This document shows, piece by piece, positions 42,344-50,774 of a stretch of DNA of 64,000 nt. This DNA is from Paenibacillus_E qinlingensis_A (GTDB lineage Bacteria; Bacillota; Bacilli; Paenibacillales; NBRC-103111). Each line of letters begins with the position of its first letter. The first letter of the stretch is position 1. The notes under the pieces are model-generated. The model had not been told where the DNA came from and ran no database searches. It saw nothing but the letters and a program-made list of their open reading frames with translations. The stretch lies in contig NZ_JAVDSB010000025.1 of the NCBI RefSeq assembly GCF_031455095.1, forward strand, positions 4,787 through 68,786, written 5' to 3'. The position numbers were made by a program, and so were the translations under genes.

Positions 42344-44701
42344 ATGGATGAACGAATAAAAAGAGGAATGTTAGAGCATCACGAATACGACTTCATCGTT
42401 GCGGGTGGCGGTTTGGCTGGGGTGTGCTGTGCGATCTCCGCAGCAAGAGGAGGACTTCGTACAGCCATCATACAGAATCGACCTGCTTTCGGAGGCAATT
42501 CCTCTAGTGAAATTCGAATCGTTCCTGTTGGGAGTGTCGATTTCAATTCATGGACGATGGAGAGCGGGATTATAGGTGAGATTCTGCTTGAGGATCGGGC
42601 AACCAATCATGAGAAGTTCGGCGATGGCGCGATTAACACGCTGTATGACTTGAATTTGTACCAAGCCATCTTAAAGGAACCGAATTTGACGGCTTATTTG
42701 GATACACAAGTAAACGGCGTAGAAGTAGATCCAGAAGCGGAAGGCGTTAGTTCCGAGCTGAAAGCGATTTACGCGACACAGCTTGGAAGCGGGAAAGCCT
42801 TTAAATTTACAGCTCGTCAGTTCGCCGATTGCACGGGGGATGCTGAGCTTGGCTTTTTGGCAGGCGCTCCTTATCGTTACGGCAGAGAGGCGAGAAGCGA
42901 ATTCGGAGAGCTGCTGGCGCCAGTGGAAGCAGATAATCATACCATGGGAAGCAGTATCACTTTCTATGCCCGTAATGCCGGCAGGGAAGTACCGTTTACA
43001 GCGCCTGCCTGGGCACACCGCTACGAAACCGCTGAAGATGTAGGCATATATCGAGATATTAACCACATTAAACATGATCGCTTAGCTGGCTTCTGGTGGA
43101 TGGAGCTTGCCAATCCATTTCATCAGGTCGATGATTTTGGCGCAATGAAGCATGAATTGCTGCGATATGTGCTCGGATACTGGGATTTCCTTAAGAATCG
43201 AAGCAAGTATCAGGAAACCCTGTCCACCTATTCAATTGATTGGATTGGTATGTATCCTGGAAAAAGAGAGAGCAGACGTTTGGAAGGCGATGTGATCGTA
43301 TCCGAGCGTCATATTTACGAGGATCCATGTTGGCCAGATCGGGTAAGCACCTCTGGCATGTTTGTGGATATCCATATTAATGGAGGTCTCCTAAATCGAA
43401 CGGAACCGCCAGAGCTTTCCAATGCCGATGCCAACTACAAGGATTATACGTTGGTCGCGCCTTATTCCATTCCGCTGCGCTCGTTATACAGCCGTTCCAT
43501 CGCCAACCTATGGATGGCAGGACGTAACATTAGTGTGAGTCGAGTGGCGTTGGGTTCTGTTCGCAATCAAGTGATTTTGGCGAATATCGGTCAGGCAGTG
43601 GGCACAGCAGCAGGATACGCAATCCGCCATCAAATCTCACCAAGAGAAGCTGCTGACGTATCGCAGGGACATATTCAGGCTATTCAACAACAACTACTGC
43701 GTGATGATGTGCCAATTATTGGCCTGAAGAACGAGGACAAATACGATTTGGCTAGAGAGGCGACAGCGACAGCTTCGAGCGAGCAGACAATGTATCTGAA
43801 CGAGCCTGATGAGAATGCGATGGTTCCGCTTGACTCAACGTGGGCTCAGGTTCTTCCGATAACCTCCGACCGCATCGACACTGTCGAATTTTATGTAAGC
43901 AATACATCAGAAGAGACCGTTTCGTTGAAGGTGTCTGTCTACCAATTGGAGCGCATATGGGATAAAGGGGAGGGGGTTCCTGTTGGAACTGCGGAGCTCC
44001 TTATTCCTCCGCTGCATACGGGGTGGATCTGTGCAGAATTGAATCTCCGTGTTGCAGCAGGAAAACCGCACCGCATTGCTCTAGAGAGCCATGAACATAT
44101 CGCATGGGCCAAGTCAACTGAGCAAGCAACCGGGACATTAGCTCAGTACTATGTCAAATGTGAGGGCGGACCTCAGCCTGAGAATAAGCACTATCCGTCG
44201 TTTCAAGAAAGTGAGCTCGTCATCCCGCCTTATGAACGTTGGAATGAGATCAAACGAAAACGCTTTTCGTTTGCAATGAACGTACACCCTTGTCCTGCTC
44301 CGTATGGGGGGGATCAAGTAGTGAGCGGAATAGCTAGACCAATTGCGATGCCAGGACTATGGATATCGGATCGGGCGAGCGAACTTCCGCAACATGTGGC
44401 GTTGAAGTGGGAAGAAGAACGGACATTTAACGAGGTCGTTGTTACCTTTGATACCAGTTTAAATCAGAGCTACGCGTATATGCCTGCTTTCTGGAAAGCG
44501 CCTGAGTGCGTGAAGGATTGGCGATTATGGGTGTATGTCCATGACGAGTGGAAGTGTGTGTATGAAGAGCATGGCAACTATCATCGTAAAAGATCAGCTA
44601 CATTTGATACCGTCACGGCCTCGGCAGTGAAGCTTGAGGTGCTCGCCACGAATGGCGATGCCAGTGCCAGAGTTTACGAGATGCGCGTCTACTGCAAATA
44701 A
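42344..44701 (+). CDS. FAD-dependent oxidoreductase with C-terminal carbohydrate-type domain
   Basis: 785 aa from ATG 42344 (GGAGG 10 bp before). The N-terminal Rossmann motif is EYDFIVAGGGLAGVCCAISAARGG (G21-x-G-x-x-G26), then 'NRPAFGGNSSSEIRI', 'ARQFADCTGDAELGFLAGA' and 'ANLWMAGRNISVSRVALGSVRNQVILANIGQAVGTAAGYAI', the pattern of FAD_oxidored (PF12831). Residues ~500-785 are beta-rich, with 'FYVSNTSEETVSLKVSVYQL' and a discoidin-like end (VTASAVKLEVLATNGDASARVYEMRVY). No signal peptide, so cytoplasmic. It may oxidise a sugar or uronate released by the neighbouring hydrolase; the substrate is unknown. Confidence 0.85.
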   Translation: MDERIKRGMLEHHEYDFIVAGGGLAGVCCAISAARGGLRTAIIQNRPAFGGNSSSEIRIVPVGSVDFNSWTMESGIIGEILLEDRATNHEKFGDGAINTLYDLNLYQAILKEPNLTAYLDTQVNGVEVDPEAEGVSSELKAIYATQLGSGKAFKFTARQFADCTGDAELGFLAGAPYRYGREARSEFGELLAPVEADNHTMGSSITFYARNAGREVPFTAPAWAHRYETAEDVGIYRDINHIKHDRLAGFWWMELANPFHQVDDFGAMKHELLRYVLGYWDFLKNRSKYQETLSTYSIDWIGMYPGKRESRRLEGDVIVSERHIYEDPCWPDRVSTSGMFVDIHINGGLLNRTEPPELSNADANYKDYTLVAPYSIPLRSLYSRSIANLWMAGRNISVSRVALGSVRNQVILANIGQAVGTAAGYAIRHQISPREAADVSQGHIQAIQQQLLRDDVPIIGLKNEDKYDLAREATATASSEQTMYLNEPDENAMVPLDSTWAQVLPITSDRIDTVEFYVSNTSEETVSLKVSVYQLERIWDKGEGVPVGTAELLIPPLHTGWICAELNLRVAAGKPHRIALESHEHIAWAKSTEQATGTLAQYYVKCEGGPQPENKHYPSFQESELVIPPYERWNEIKRKRFSFAMNVHPCPAPYGGDQVVSGIARPIAMPGLWISDRASELPQHVALKWEEERTFNEVVVTFDTSLNQSYAYMPAFWKAPECVKDWRLWVYVHDEWKCVYEEHGNYHRKRSATFDTVTASAVKLEVLATNGDASARVYEMRVYCK

Positions 44702-44702
44702 C

Positions 44703-44746
44703 GAAAGAGAGTGCTCATTACGGAATACCGTGAGCACTCTCTTTTT
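44703..44746. terminator. Bidirectional intrinsic terminator
   Basis: GAAAGAGAGTGCTCA pairs with TGAGCACTCTCTTTT; the stem is ~14 bp with a palindromic centre. It serves the FAD oxidoreductase on plus and the GH4 gene on minus. Confidence 0.92.
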
Positions 44747-44755
44747 CACTTTTAT

Positions 44756-46159
44756 TTAATGGGAACTAACCGGTGCATACCAAGTTTTTGGAATGACATC
44801 TCGCTCCAGCTCCAACAGCTCTTCAATAATGAGATCCGCGTCGGCGATAGAGTTCACCAACGGATCTGTCAGCATAGCCCGTCTAAGCAATTCTCGACTG
44901 CTTTCAACCACAGCTTGCGCCGTTAGCTCATGCGTATCCAAGACGAGCTCTTGCAACCCGCGAAGTCCACGTGGCATATCGCCGACAGGAAATGGCTTGA
45001 CACCGTCCATAGAGACTTCACACAAGAGCTCTAAGAAAGCGCCATCATTCATATTCGGAACGGCCCCTTGATTGTAGGTGTTGATATAGAAAGGCTTGCC
45101 TAACCCGCCAACCATATTCTCGATAATGTCGGTAGCATGGTCAGGGCCGAAAGTGTCCATATACGTCTCAATCGGCAGTCTGCCTGCGATGAAATCGTCC
45201 ACTTGCTCCCACATGGCCTCGTGACGAATATAGCGCGCTTCGGTTTCCCAAATGGAGAGGGGCGCAATCTCATCCGGCGTTCGACCGAGTCCCTGCCAGA
45301 AACGCAGGTATTCTTTTGTATGCGGGGTACATGTCGGTACATAGCCATAAATATCATACAATTGATAGCTAATGGCATCATTGTCTTTCGCTTTAGCGCC
45401 GGTATCTCCGCCGGCCGTCTCTGTTTCCGCCGCTTTTTTCAGGGAGGCCGCAATGCGAGGCATCACATCAACACCGTCATAAGTAGCTTGAAGCATCCAG
45501 GTAAAATGGTTGACGCCCGCGATCCGCAGATCGAATCGGCTGTCGATGTCTGCCGTGTACTCACTTGGATCCGCGATAATTCCCGCCCGCCAAGCATAAT
45601 TAATCTTTTTCCCCGGCATATGATGGCCATCGCACAACGCAAAGCTCTTCAGTTTGGGCGCATAGCGGCTCAAAGCCATGCCGTGAACGGTCGAAGGGTT
45701 AATGTAATTAATAACCCAAGCGTCAGGGCATAAACGCTCGATGTCGCGAGCGCAGTCCATAATGACCGGCAGCTCACGCATCGCGCGGAAAATGCCGCCC
45801 GGACCGATCGTATCGCCAGAACACATGCGGATGCCGTATTTTTCCGATACCGCACAATCCATCCCGCGATACTTGACGGTATCATCTGCGAAGCTAAGCA
45901 CGACGAAGTCTGCACCCGGCAGCACGTCTTTGCGGTCGGTAGAGCCTTCAATCGTCAGTTCCACGTTGTTCTCGGCAGCGACCATTTTAGCGAGCGTCAC
46001 CATTTTGTTCAGTCGTTCCTCATCCGTATCCACCAAAGCCAACGTTCCTTTGTTCAAGTACTCGGAATGCACCATTTGCCAAATGGACTGGCGTCCAAAA
46101 AACAAGCTTCCTGCGCCAATGACGACAACTTTAGGTTTCTGAATCTGCAAATTAGCCAT
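44756..46159 (-). CDS. Glycoside hydrolase family 4 (alpha-galactosidase/6-phospho-glycosidase class)
   Basis: 467 aa from ATG 46159, with TTGGAGGAG serving as RBS rather than start. GH4 enzymes use NAD+ and a divalent metal and act by oxidation at C3. Visible: Rossmann start KVVVIGAGSLFFG (11-22), 'ALVDTDEERL', 'SFADDTVKYRGMDCAVSEKYGIRMCSGDTIGPGGIFRAMRELPVI', 'WVINYINPSTV', then 'ALCDGHHM' where other GH4 proteins usually have CHS or CN, and 'GVNHFTWM' with the metal His. The enzyme is cytoplasmic, so it would process imported oligosaccharides. Divergent from an AraC regulator. Confidence 0.88.
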   Translation of the reverse strand: MANLQIQKPKVVVIGAGSLFFGRQSIWQMVHSEYLNKGTLALVDTDEERLNKMVTLAKMVAAENNVELTIEGSTDRKDVLPGADFVVLSFADDTVKYRGMDCAVSEKYGIRMCSGDTIGPGGIFRAMRELPVIMDCARDIERLCPDAWVINYINPSTVHGMALSRYAPKLKSFALCDGHHMPGKKINYAWRAGIIADPSEYTADIDSRFDLRIAGVNHFTWMLQATYDGVDVMPRIAASLKKAAETETAGGDTGAKAKDNDAISYQLYDIYGYVPTCTPHTKEYLRFWQGLGRTPDEIAPLSIWETEARYIRHEAMWEQVDDFIAGRLPIETYMDTFGPDHATDIIENMVGGLGKPFYINTYNQGAVPNMNDGAFLELLCEVSMDGVKPFPVGDMPRGLRGLQELVLDTHELTAQAVVESSRELLRRAMLTDPLVNSIADADLIIEELLELERDVIPKTWYAPVSSH

Positions 46160-46329
46160 GATATTCTCCTCCATGTCAGGGTATGCCTTAATTATAAGGG
46201 AATGAGCCTGAGAGAAAATGCAGGATAGTTCCTTATTGATGTCAAATAGTAAGATATTAAAGTCAATAAATATTCAGGATATAAATAGCTATAGATACGT
46301 TTCGTCAAAAAGTAAGGAGGAGATCGCGG

Positions 46330-47163
46330 ATGAACAGCACCGATCTGTTCAATGATTTGTCCGAGCACGTCTCGCTTCGCATTACTTCTTATAATACAGT
46401 TCTCCATGCTCCAGGCTTAGTCGAGAGCAAGTCCCATCATAATTATGATCTTTGGCTGATCCAAGAAGGACAGGTTGGGATTCAAGTTGGGGCATCCCTG
46501 CATAAGGCGACTGCCGGTGATTTGGTGTTATTTTATCCAGGAATTGCGTATACAGCGACGAACGGCAGTCATTCATGCCGCTTTATTTATCTTCATTTCG
46601 ATTTCGGTTTGGGGGAGCAGCAGCGGATTCTGGCGTCGTTTCCATTGTGCGGGATAGTGCCCGGCAGGCTTGTTGAAATGGAAGCGGATGGATTGCGGAA
46701 AATCTTCGAAGAGAACCAGCAAGCGGTCGGTATGTCAGGCATGCGATTAAAGGGCTGTTTAATGATTCTGATCGCCAGAATCTTGGAATGCTACGGGGCC
46801 GAGCTCTACACAGGAGCCTTCGGCTCCGATTCCACTAGGCAATCTTCTGCCGGCAATTTGTTTGAATTACAATCAACCATTCGCTATATTCAAGAGAATC
46901 TTCATCATCCTATTCGTATTCCGGAGCTGGCTGAGGTAGCAGGCATGTCGGAGAAGTATTTTATCCGGTATTTTAAGCAAGCTTTAGGTGTGACGCCGGG
47001 GCAGTATATGTTCCAGTTACGAATGAATCGGGCTAGAGATTTGGTGTATAGTCAGCGTTATTCCATGCAGCAAATTGCCTCCCTGCTGGGGTACCCTGAC
47101 CCCTACACGTTCTCGAAGGCATTCAAGAAGCATTATCAAGTTGCTCCCAGTAAATTCGTGTAA
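46330..47163 (+). CDS. AraC-family transcriptional regulator
   Basis: A 277-aa protein. The N-terminal cupin sensor at ~10-135 (HNYDLWLIQEGQVGIQVG, 'ATAGDLVLFYPGIAYTA') probably binds a sugar. The C-terminal double HTH at ~175-277 reads IRIPELAEVAGMSEKYFIRYFKQALGVTPGQYMFQLRMNRA and QQIASLLGYPDPYTFSKAFKKHYQVAPSKFV. RBS AAGGAGGAG. It is divergent from the GH4 gene across a 170-bp gap and is the likely regulator of that gene. No clear operator could be assigned in the gap, which is AT-rich. Confidence 0.9.
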   Translation: MNSTDLFNDLSEHVSLRITSYNTVLHAPGLVESKSHHNYDLWLIQEGQVGIQVGASLHKATAGDLVLFYPGIAYTATNGSHSCRFIYLHFDFGLGEQQRILASFPLCGIVPGRLVEMEADGLRKIFEENQQAVGMSGMRLKGCLMILIARILECYGAELYTGAFGSDSTRQSSAGNLFELQSTIRYIQENLHHPIRIPELAEVAGMSEKYFIRYFKQALGVTPGQYMFQLRMNRARDLVYSQRYSMQQIASLLGYPDPYTFSKAFKKHYQVAPSKFV

Positions 47164-47167
47164 GTTT

Positions 47168-47209
47168 AAAATAGATCTGCCCAGTTTAAGCAACTGGGCA
47201 GGTCTATTT
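47168..47209. terminator. Bidirectional intrinsic terminator
   Basis: An 18-bp stem with one G-T (AAATAGATCTGCCCAGTT / AACTGGGCAGGTCTATTT) and a 6-nt loop. It lies between convergent genes. Confidence 0.93.
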
Positions 47210-47213
47210 AGCG

Positions 47214-48065
47214 CTACGATTTCCCCTTGCGGGACATCTCCGCAATCGAAACCCACTGCTCATCGGTCACCTCGAGCAGGTCGTTGAACTGCCCGGCGCC
47301 TTGCAGCCACTCGCCGCCGTCAATCGTAATCACTTCGCCGTTAATATACCCGGCGAAGTCCGAAATCAGATAAGCGGCGAGGTTCGCCAGCTCATCTTTT
47401 TCCCCGACCCGTCCCAGCGGGACACGGTTCAGGAGCTTCTGCGACAGCTCGGGCGTGGGAGCCAATCGGCTCCACGCGCCGTCGGTCGGGAACAGACCCG
47501 GCGCGATCGCGACTTGCCGGATCCCATACCGCGCCCACTCTACGGCGAGTGAGCGGGTGAGGGCAAGCACGCCGGCTTTCGCTGCGGCGGAAGGCACAAC
47601 AAAGGCGGATCCCGTGGAGGCGTAGGAGGTCACGATGTTCAGCATCGTACCTCCTACGCCTTGCTCGATCCACCGCTTACCCAACTCCAACGTGGTGTAG
47701 AACGTCCCGTGGAGCACAATGTTCAGCACCGCATCGACTGCTCGCGGTGATAAGTGCTCGGTCGGGCTGGCAAAGTTGCCCGCTGCATTGTTCACCAGCA
47801 CATCGATGTGACCGAAGTGCTGCTCCACAGCCGTGATCATCGCATCGACCTGCTGCGGATCACGCACATCGCAGGGATGGTAGAAGACATCCCCGCCATG
47901 CACTCGCAGTTCAGCCGCTGTCTGGGCTAACACGTCTTCCCGTCGACTCGTGATAGCCAGCTTCGCACCGAGCGACAAAAACTTTTCGCCCATCGCACGG
48001 CCGAGCCCCGTGCCGCCGCCTGTAATGAGAACCACTTTATCCTGGAGTAAGGCTCCGTCGAACAT
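47214..48065 (-). CDS. 2,4-dienoyl-CoA reductase-like SDR
   Basis: 283 aa from ATG 48065 (AAGGAG 10 bp before; a GTG nine bases upstream overlaps the RBS). Rossmann GGGTGLG at 16-22, 'NNAAGNFASPTEHLSP', Tyr148 (IVTSYASTG) and Lys163 (SAAAKAG), spaced 15 residues apart. The usual YxxxK tyrosine is replaced by Ala, which is exactly the arrangement in mitochondrial DECR1-type 2,4-dienoyl-CoA reductases. The C-terminus 'FNDLLEVTDEQWVSIAEM' is also DECR-like. It should reduce 2,4-dienoyl-CoA with NADPH in unsaturated fatty acid oxidation. GC-rich compared with neighbours. Confidence 0.85.
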   Translation of the reverse strand: MFDGALLQDKVVLITGGGTGLGRAMGEKFLSLGAKLAITSRREDVLAQTAAELRVHGGDVFYHPCDVRDPQQVDAMITAVEQHFGHIDVLVNNAAGNFASPTEHLSPRAVDAVLNIVLHGTFYTTLELGKRWIEQGVGGTMLNIVTSYASTGSAFVVPSAAAKAGVLALTRSLAVEWARYGIRQVAIAPGLFPTDGAWSRLAPTPELSQKLLNRVPLGRVGEKDELANLAAYLISDFAGYINGEVITIDGGEWLQGAGQFNDLLEVTDEQWVSIAEMSRKGKS

Positions 48066-48115
48066 AGGATTCACGCTCCTTTTTGAAATATAGAGTGTTT
48101 TTGGTTCGAATGAAT

Positions 48116-48129
48116 AGATAGCGCTTACA
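48116..48129. promoter_or_regulatory. Weak cre-like site upstream of the dienoyl-CoA reductase
   Basis: AGATAGCGCTTACA departs from the cre consensus at its first base but keeps the core AGCGCTT. It lies ~50 bp upstream of the start on the minus strand. Catabolite control of fatty acid oxidation would be sensible; the match is modest. Confidence 0.3.
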
Positions 48130-48307
48130 AAAATGCTTTTAACTCATGTTCTCACACCAGCAACCGTACTGTCCAGTACCCTTAGATGTATTGTCATCGT
48201 GCACGAAACTTACACTCCACGTTGTGCGGTTCGCTAATAAAGGTTGAATTGACCGTTGTCATGTTGTATTCTAGCTAATAAAAATTAGTGATAGAGGAGT
48301 GGCGAAA

Positions 48308-48763
48308 GTGGAGATAAAAGTAGATGATTTATCTGGTCCTGAAGTAAGAGCGCTCATTATGGAGCACCTTCTACATATGCAATCCTTATCCCCGCCTGAG
48401 AGTACACACGCGCTGAATGTGGATGGTTTAAGAAAACCAGATGTGACATTTTGGAGTGGATGGGAGCAAGGGGAATTAGTTGGATGCGGAGCGCTTAAAG
48501 AGCTAGATCATCAGCATGGTGAGTTAAAATCAATGCGAACATCATCCGCACATCACAGAAAAGGAGTCGCTAAGCAAATTCTGGCCCACGTTATTAATGA
48601 AGCAAAGCATCGCGGCTATACGCGAATTAGCTTGGAAACAGGCTCAATGGAAGCATTCGAACCTGCAAGAAAGTTATATGAGAATTTTGGATTCACCTAT
48701 TGCGGACCGTTCGCGAATTACACGAATGATCCGCTAAGTTCATTTATGACGATGGAATTATAA
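48308..48763 (+). CDS. GNAT family N-acetyltransferase
   Basis: 151 aa from GTG 48308, 8 bp after GAGGAG (a GTG nine bases earlier lies inside the RBS). GNAT fold: 'DLSGPEVRALIMEHLLHMQ' at the N-terminus, 'GELVGCGALKELD', the acetyl-CoA loop 'KSMRTSSAHHRKGVAKQILAHVI' and 'SLETGSMEAFEPARKLYENFGFTYCGPFANY'. It resembles the YsnE/PhnO-type enzymes of Firmicutes. The acceptor is unknown. A terminator follows. Confidence 0.88.
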   Translation: MEIKVDDLSGPEVRALIMEHLLHMQSLSPPESTHALNVDGLRKPDVTFWSGWEQGELVGCGALKELDHQHGELKSMRTSSAHHRKGVAKQILAHVINEAKHRGYTRISLETGSMEAFEPARKLYENFGFTYCGPFANYTNDPLSSFMTMEL

Positions 48764-48779
48764 ACTCATGAAAGCGTAG

Positions 48780-48809
48780 ACCTTCAGGACCGTACTGGAG
48801 GTTTTTTTA
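48780..48809 (+). terminator. Intrinsic terminator
   Basis: ACCTTCAG pairs with CTGGAGGT (one G-U) and is followed by T7. It closes the GNAT gene. Confidence 0.8.
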
Positions 48810-48854
48810 TTCGAATTTACCGAACTATTTTCAGTCTCTACGCTGATAAATCTC

Positions 48855-48991
48855 AAATAGTCCGAATTAGCCTAACTAAATCACCTAAACTAGGCAGCAC
48901 GCAACGAAAACAGACAAATAGTTTGGCAGAATCGGACTATCGGCTGGCTATCGAGGGAAAATCTAAATTTAGTTCGGCAAAATCGGATTAT
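48855..48991. repeat. Three copies of the TAGTCCGATT/GAACTAAAT motif
   Basis: AAATAGTCCGAATTAG...AACTAAATC (48855-48882), AAATAGTTTGG...ATCGGACTAT (48918-48942) and AAATTTAGTTCGG...ATCGGATTAT (48965-48991). Same elements as in the 6.4-6.8 kb and 33.7 kb gaps, in mixed orientation. No ORF with an RBS overlaps them. Confidence 0.6.
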
Positions 48992-49014
48992 CGGCCAGTT
49001 CCAGCGAAGCTAAC

Positions 49015-49050
49015 AAAGGAGCTACGCGCACAAACGCGTAGCTCCTCTTT
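49015..49050. terminator. Intrinsic terminator
   Basis: AAAGGAGCTACGCG (49015-49028) pairs with CGCGTAGCTCCTCTTT (49035-49050). It serves the minus-strand HAD gene and may stop plus-strand transcripts. Confidence 0.85.
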
Positions 49051-49065
49051 AGCACGTTCCATCAC

Positions 49066-49863
49066 TTACTCTGCCAGAACAAACTTCTCCAGCACATGCC
49101 TCACGCCGTCCTCATTATTACTCTTCGTCACGAAGTTGGCCAACGCTTTAAGCTCAGGCAAGGCATTCTCCATCGCAACGCCAAGGCCCGCGACTTCAAG
49201 CATTTCCCGATCATTCCAAGCATCGCCGAGGGCAATGACTTCATCTAAAGAACAACCGATATGCTCTGCAAGGAACGTGATCGCATGCCCTTTGGTACCT
49301 TCCTTATGCATGAACTCCAGATAGTGAGGCTTGGACTTCGTAATATGCAATTGATCACCGAGCAGAGGGAGAAGCTCTTCACGGATTTGATCGCAAACTT
49401 CTGGTTTATCCACAATCAGCATCTTAGGCTGCGGAATATCAATCCACTGGCGCAAATCCCCAATGATATAAGGCGTTTTGGACAAGCTTACATAGTTTTT
49501 AATCTTATCGTTATCTTCTGCTGCATAAAGCTCGTCCCCATGGTAAAGCTGGAGATGGTAGTTGTTTTTCTCGCAATAATCGAGCAGGAAGCGGGCGCTC
49601 TCTACAGGAACTGTGCGCTCATAGAGCACTTTTTCGTCTAATAAATTTTTGATCAAAGCGCCTTGATACGTAATAATGGGTACATTGAGTCCAATGCGAT
49701 TGGCAATTTTGGCAGCGGAAGGGAAGCTTCTTCCCGTGGCAATGGTGACCAAGACCCCTTTGGCAACAGCTTGATGCATAGCCTCAACCGTCTCTTGGGA
49801 AATCGTCAAATCATCACGCAGCAGCGTATCATCTAAGTCAGCAGCAACTAATTTATACGTCAT
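49066..49863 (-). CDS. Cof-type HAD-IIB phosphatase
   Basis: 265 aa from ATG 49863. HAD motif I is DLDDT (nucleophile Asp9, acid Asp11), motif II 'VTIATGRS', and the C2B cap follows in the middle. Motif III/IV is 'IALGDAWNDREMLEVAGLGVAMENALPELKALANFVTKSNNEDGV'. Such enzymes dephosphorylate small sugar phosphates or coenzyme intermediates such as FMN or PLP. Substrate cannot be told from sequence. Confidence 0.92.
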   Translation of the reverse strand: MTYKLVAADLDDTLLRDDLTISQETVEAMHQAVAKGVLVTIATGRSFPSAAKIANRIGLNVPIITYQGALIKNLLDEKVLYERTVPVESARFLLDYCEKNNYHLQLYHGDELYAAEDNDKIKNYVSLSKTPYIIGDLRQWIDIPQPKMLIVDKPEVCDQIREELLPLLGDQLHITKSKPHYLEFMHKEGTKGHAITFLAEHIGCSLDEVIALGDAWNDREMLEVAGLGVAMENALPELKALANFVTKSNNEDGVRHVLEKFVLAE

Positions 49864-49980
49864 GTTTCTCACCAATCCTATTCGTCTTCTCTATTAAAAT
49901 TCTGCTAATAGCATACCCGAATTGCTAGCGAATTGCTACAATAAGCGCATAGGAATTAGCTACAAGGAGGTTCTTTTACG

Positions 49981-50670
49981 ATGACATCAGCTTATATGAA
50001 TGAACTTGAAAAATGGCTTAGAACCCATGCGAACACGGAAAATGCCCCGAGCATGGAAGCTTATATGAAGAATCATTTTCCTTTTCTAGGCATTCGTAAT
50101 CCGGAACGTGTTGCGTTGACTAAGCAATTCACCAAGGAACATGGTTTTCCGAAAGGGGAGGAGGCTGTTCGCGTCGCACAGGAACTGTGGCGATTGCCCG
50201 AGCGTGAGTTTCACTACACGGCTTTGCTAATGCTTATCCAAGTGAGAAAAACCGTCCCTGCCGAGCATATTCAAGCGCTGGAACAATTTGTCGTGACGAA
50301 TTCCTGGTGGGATTCAGTTGACACGATTGCTGATCACTTGATCGGTTATCATCTGCAGCGATTCCCAGACTTAATTCCAAGTTATGTAGAGAAATGGTTA
50401 GCTTCCAATAACATGTGGCTGCAGCGAACGGCTATTCTTTTTCAGTTGAAGTATAAAAAGAAGACGGATGTCCCGTTGCTATTTCATTGCATCAGCGTAA
50501 TGGCGGACTCGAAGGAGTTCTTCATCCGCAAAGCGATAGGCTGGGCGCTGCGCGAGTACTCCAAAACCGATGCTGCAGCCGTACAATCTTTTGTTGCAAG
50601 CACGGCGTTATCACCGCTAAGCGTCAGAGAGGCATTGAAGGTCATAGATAAGAAATTAGCAGAAAATTAG
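49981..50670 (+). CDS. DNA alkylation repair protein (AlkD-like)
   Basis: A 229-aa HEAT-repeat protein of the AlkD/DNA_alkylation family, which removes N3- and N7-alkylated purines without base flipping. Visible: 'MKNHFPFLGIRNPERVALTKQF', 'WRLPEREFHYTALLML', 'VTNSWWDSVDTIADHLIGYHL' containing the Trp/Asp of the active site, and 'KEFFIRKAIGWALREYSKTD'. RBS AAGGAGG. Single-gene unit just upstream of the Fur-controlled operon. Confidence 0.92.
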   Translation: MTSAYMNELEKWLRTHANTENAPSMEAYMKNHFPFLGIRNPERVALTKQFTKEHGFPKGEEAVRVAQELWRLPEREFHYTALLMLIQVRKTVPAEHIQALEQFVVTNSWWDSVDTIADHLIGYHLQRFPDLIPSYVEKWLASNNMWLQRTAILFQLKYKKKTDVPLLFHCISVMADSKEFFIRKAIGWALREYSKTDAAAVQSFVASTALSPLSVREALKVIDKKLAEN

Positions 50671-50697
50671 AATATATCTACTGGAGCCTCTAATGCA

Positions 50698-50745
50698 TTG
50701 ACATTGAGAATCATTTTCATTATTATGGGGTGAGAATCAATATCA
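50698..50745 (+). promoter_or_regulatory. Sigma-A promoter with two Fur boxes
   Basis: TTGACA (50698-50703), 17-bp spacer, TATTAT (50721-50726). The 7-1-7 Fur motif TGAGAATCATTTTCA (50705-50719) lies inside the spacer, and a second, TGAGAATCAATATCA (50731-50745), lies just downstream of the -10. Both are close to TGATAATNATTATCA, so iron-loaded Fur should block transcription of the importer that follows. Confidence 0.85.
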
Positions 50746-50774
50746 TAGTCAAGAGATAATCAGGAGGGTTTCCC

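Noticed and set aside
45137..45733. Plus-strand frame of 198 codons inside the GH4 gene
   Set aside because: No RBS and unlike any protein family; the GH4 motifs on the minus strand explain the region.
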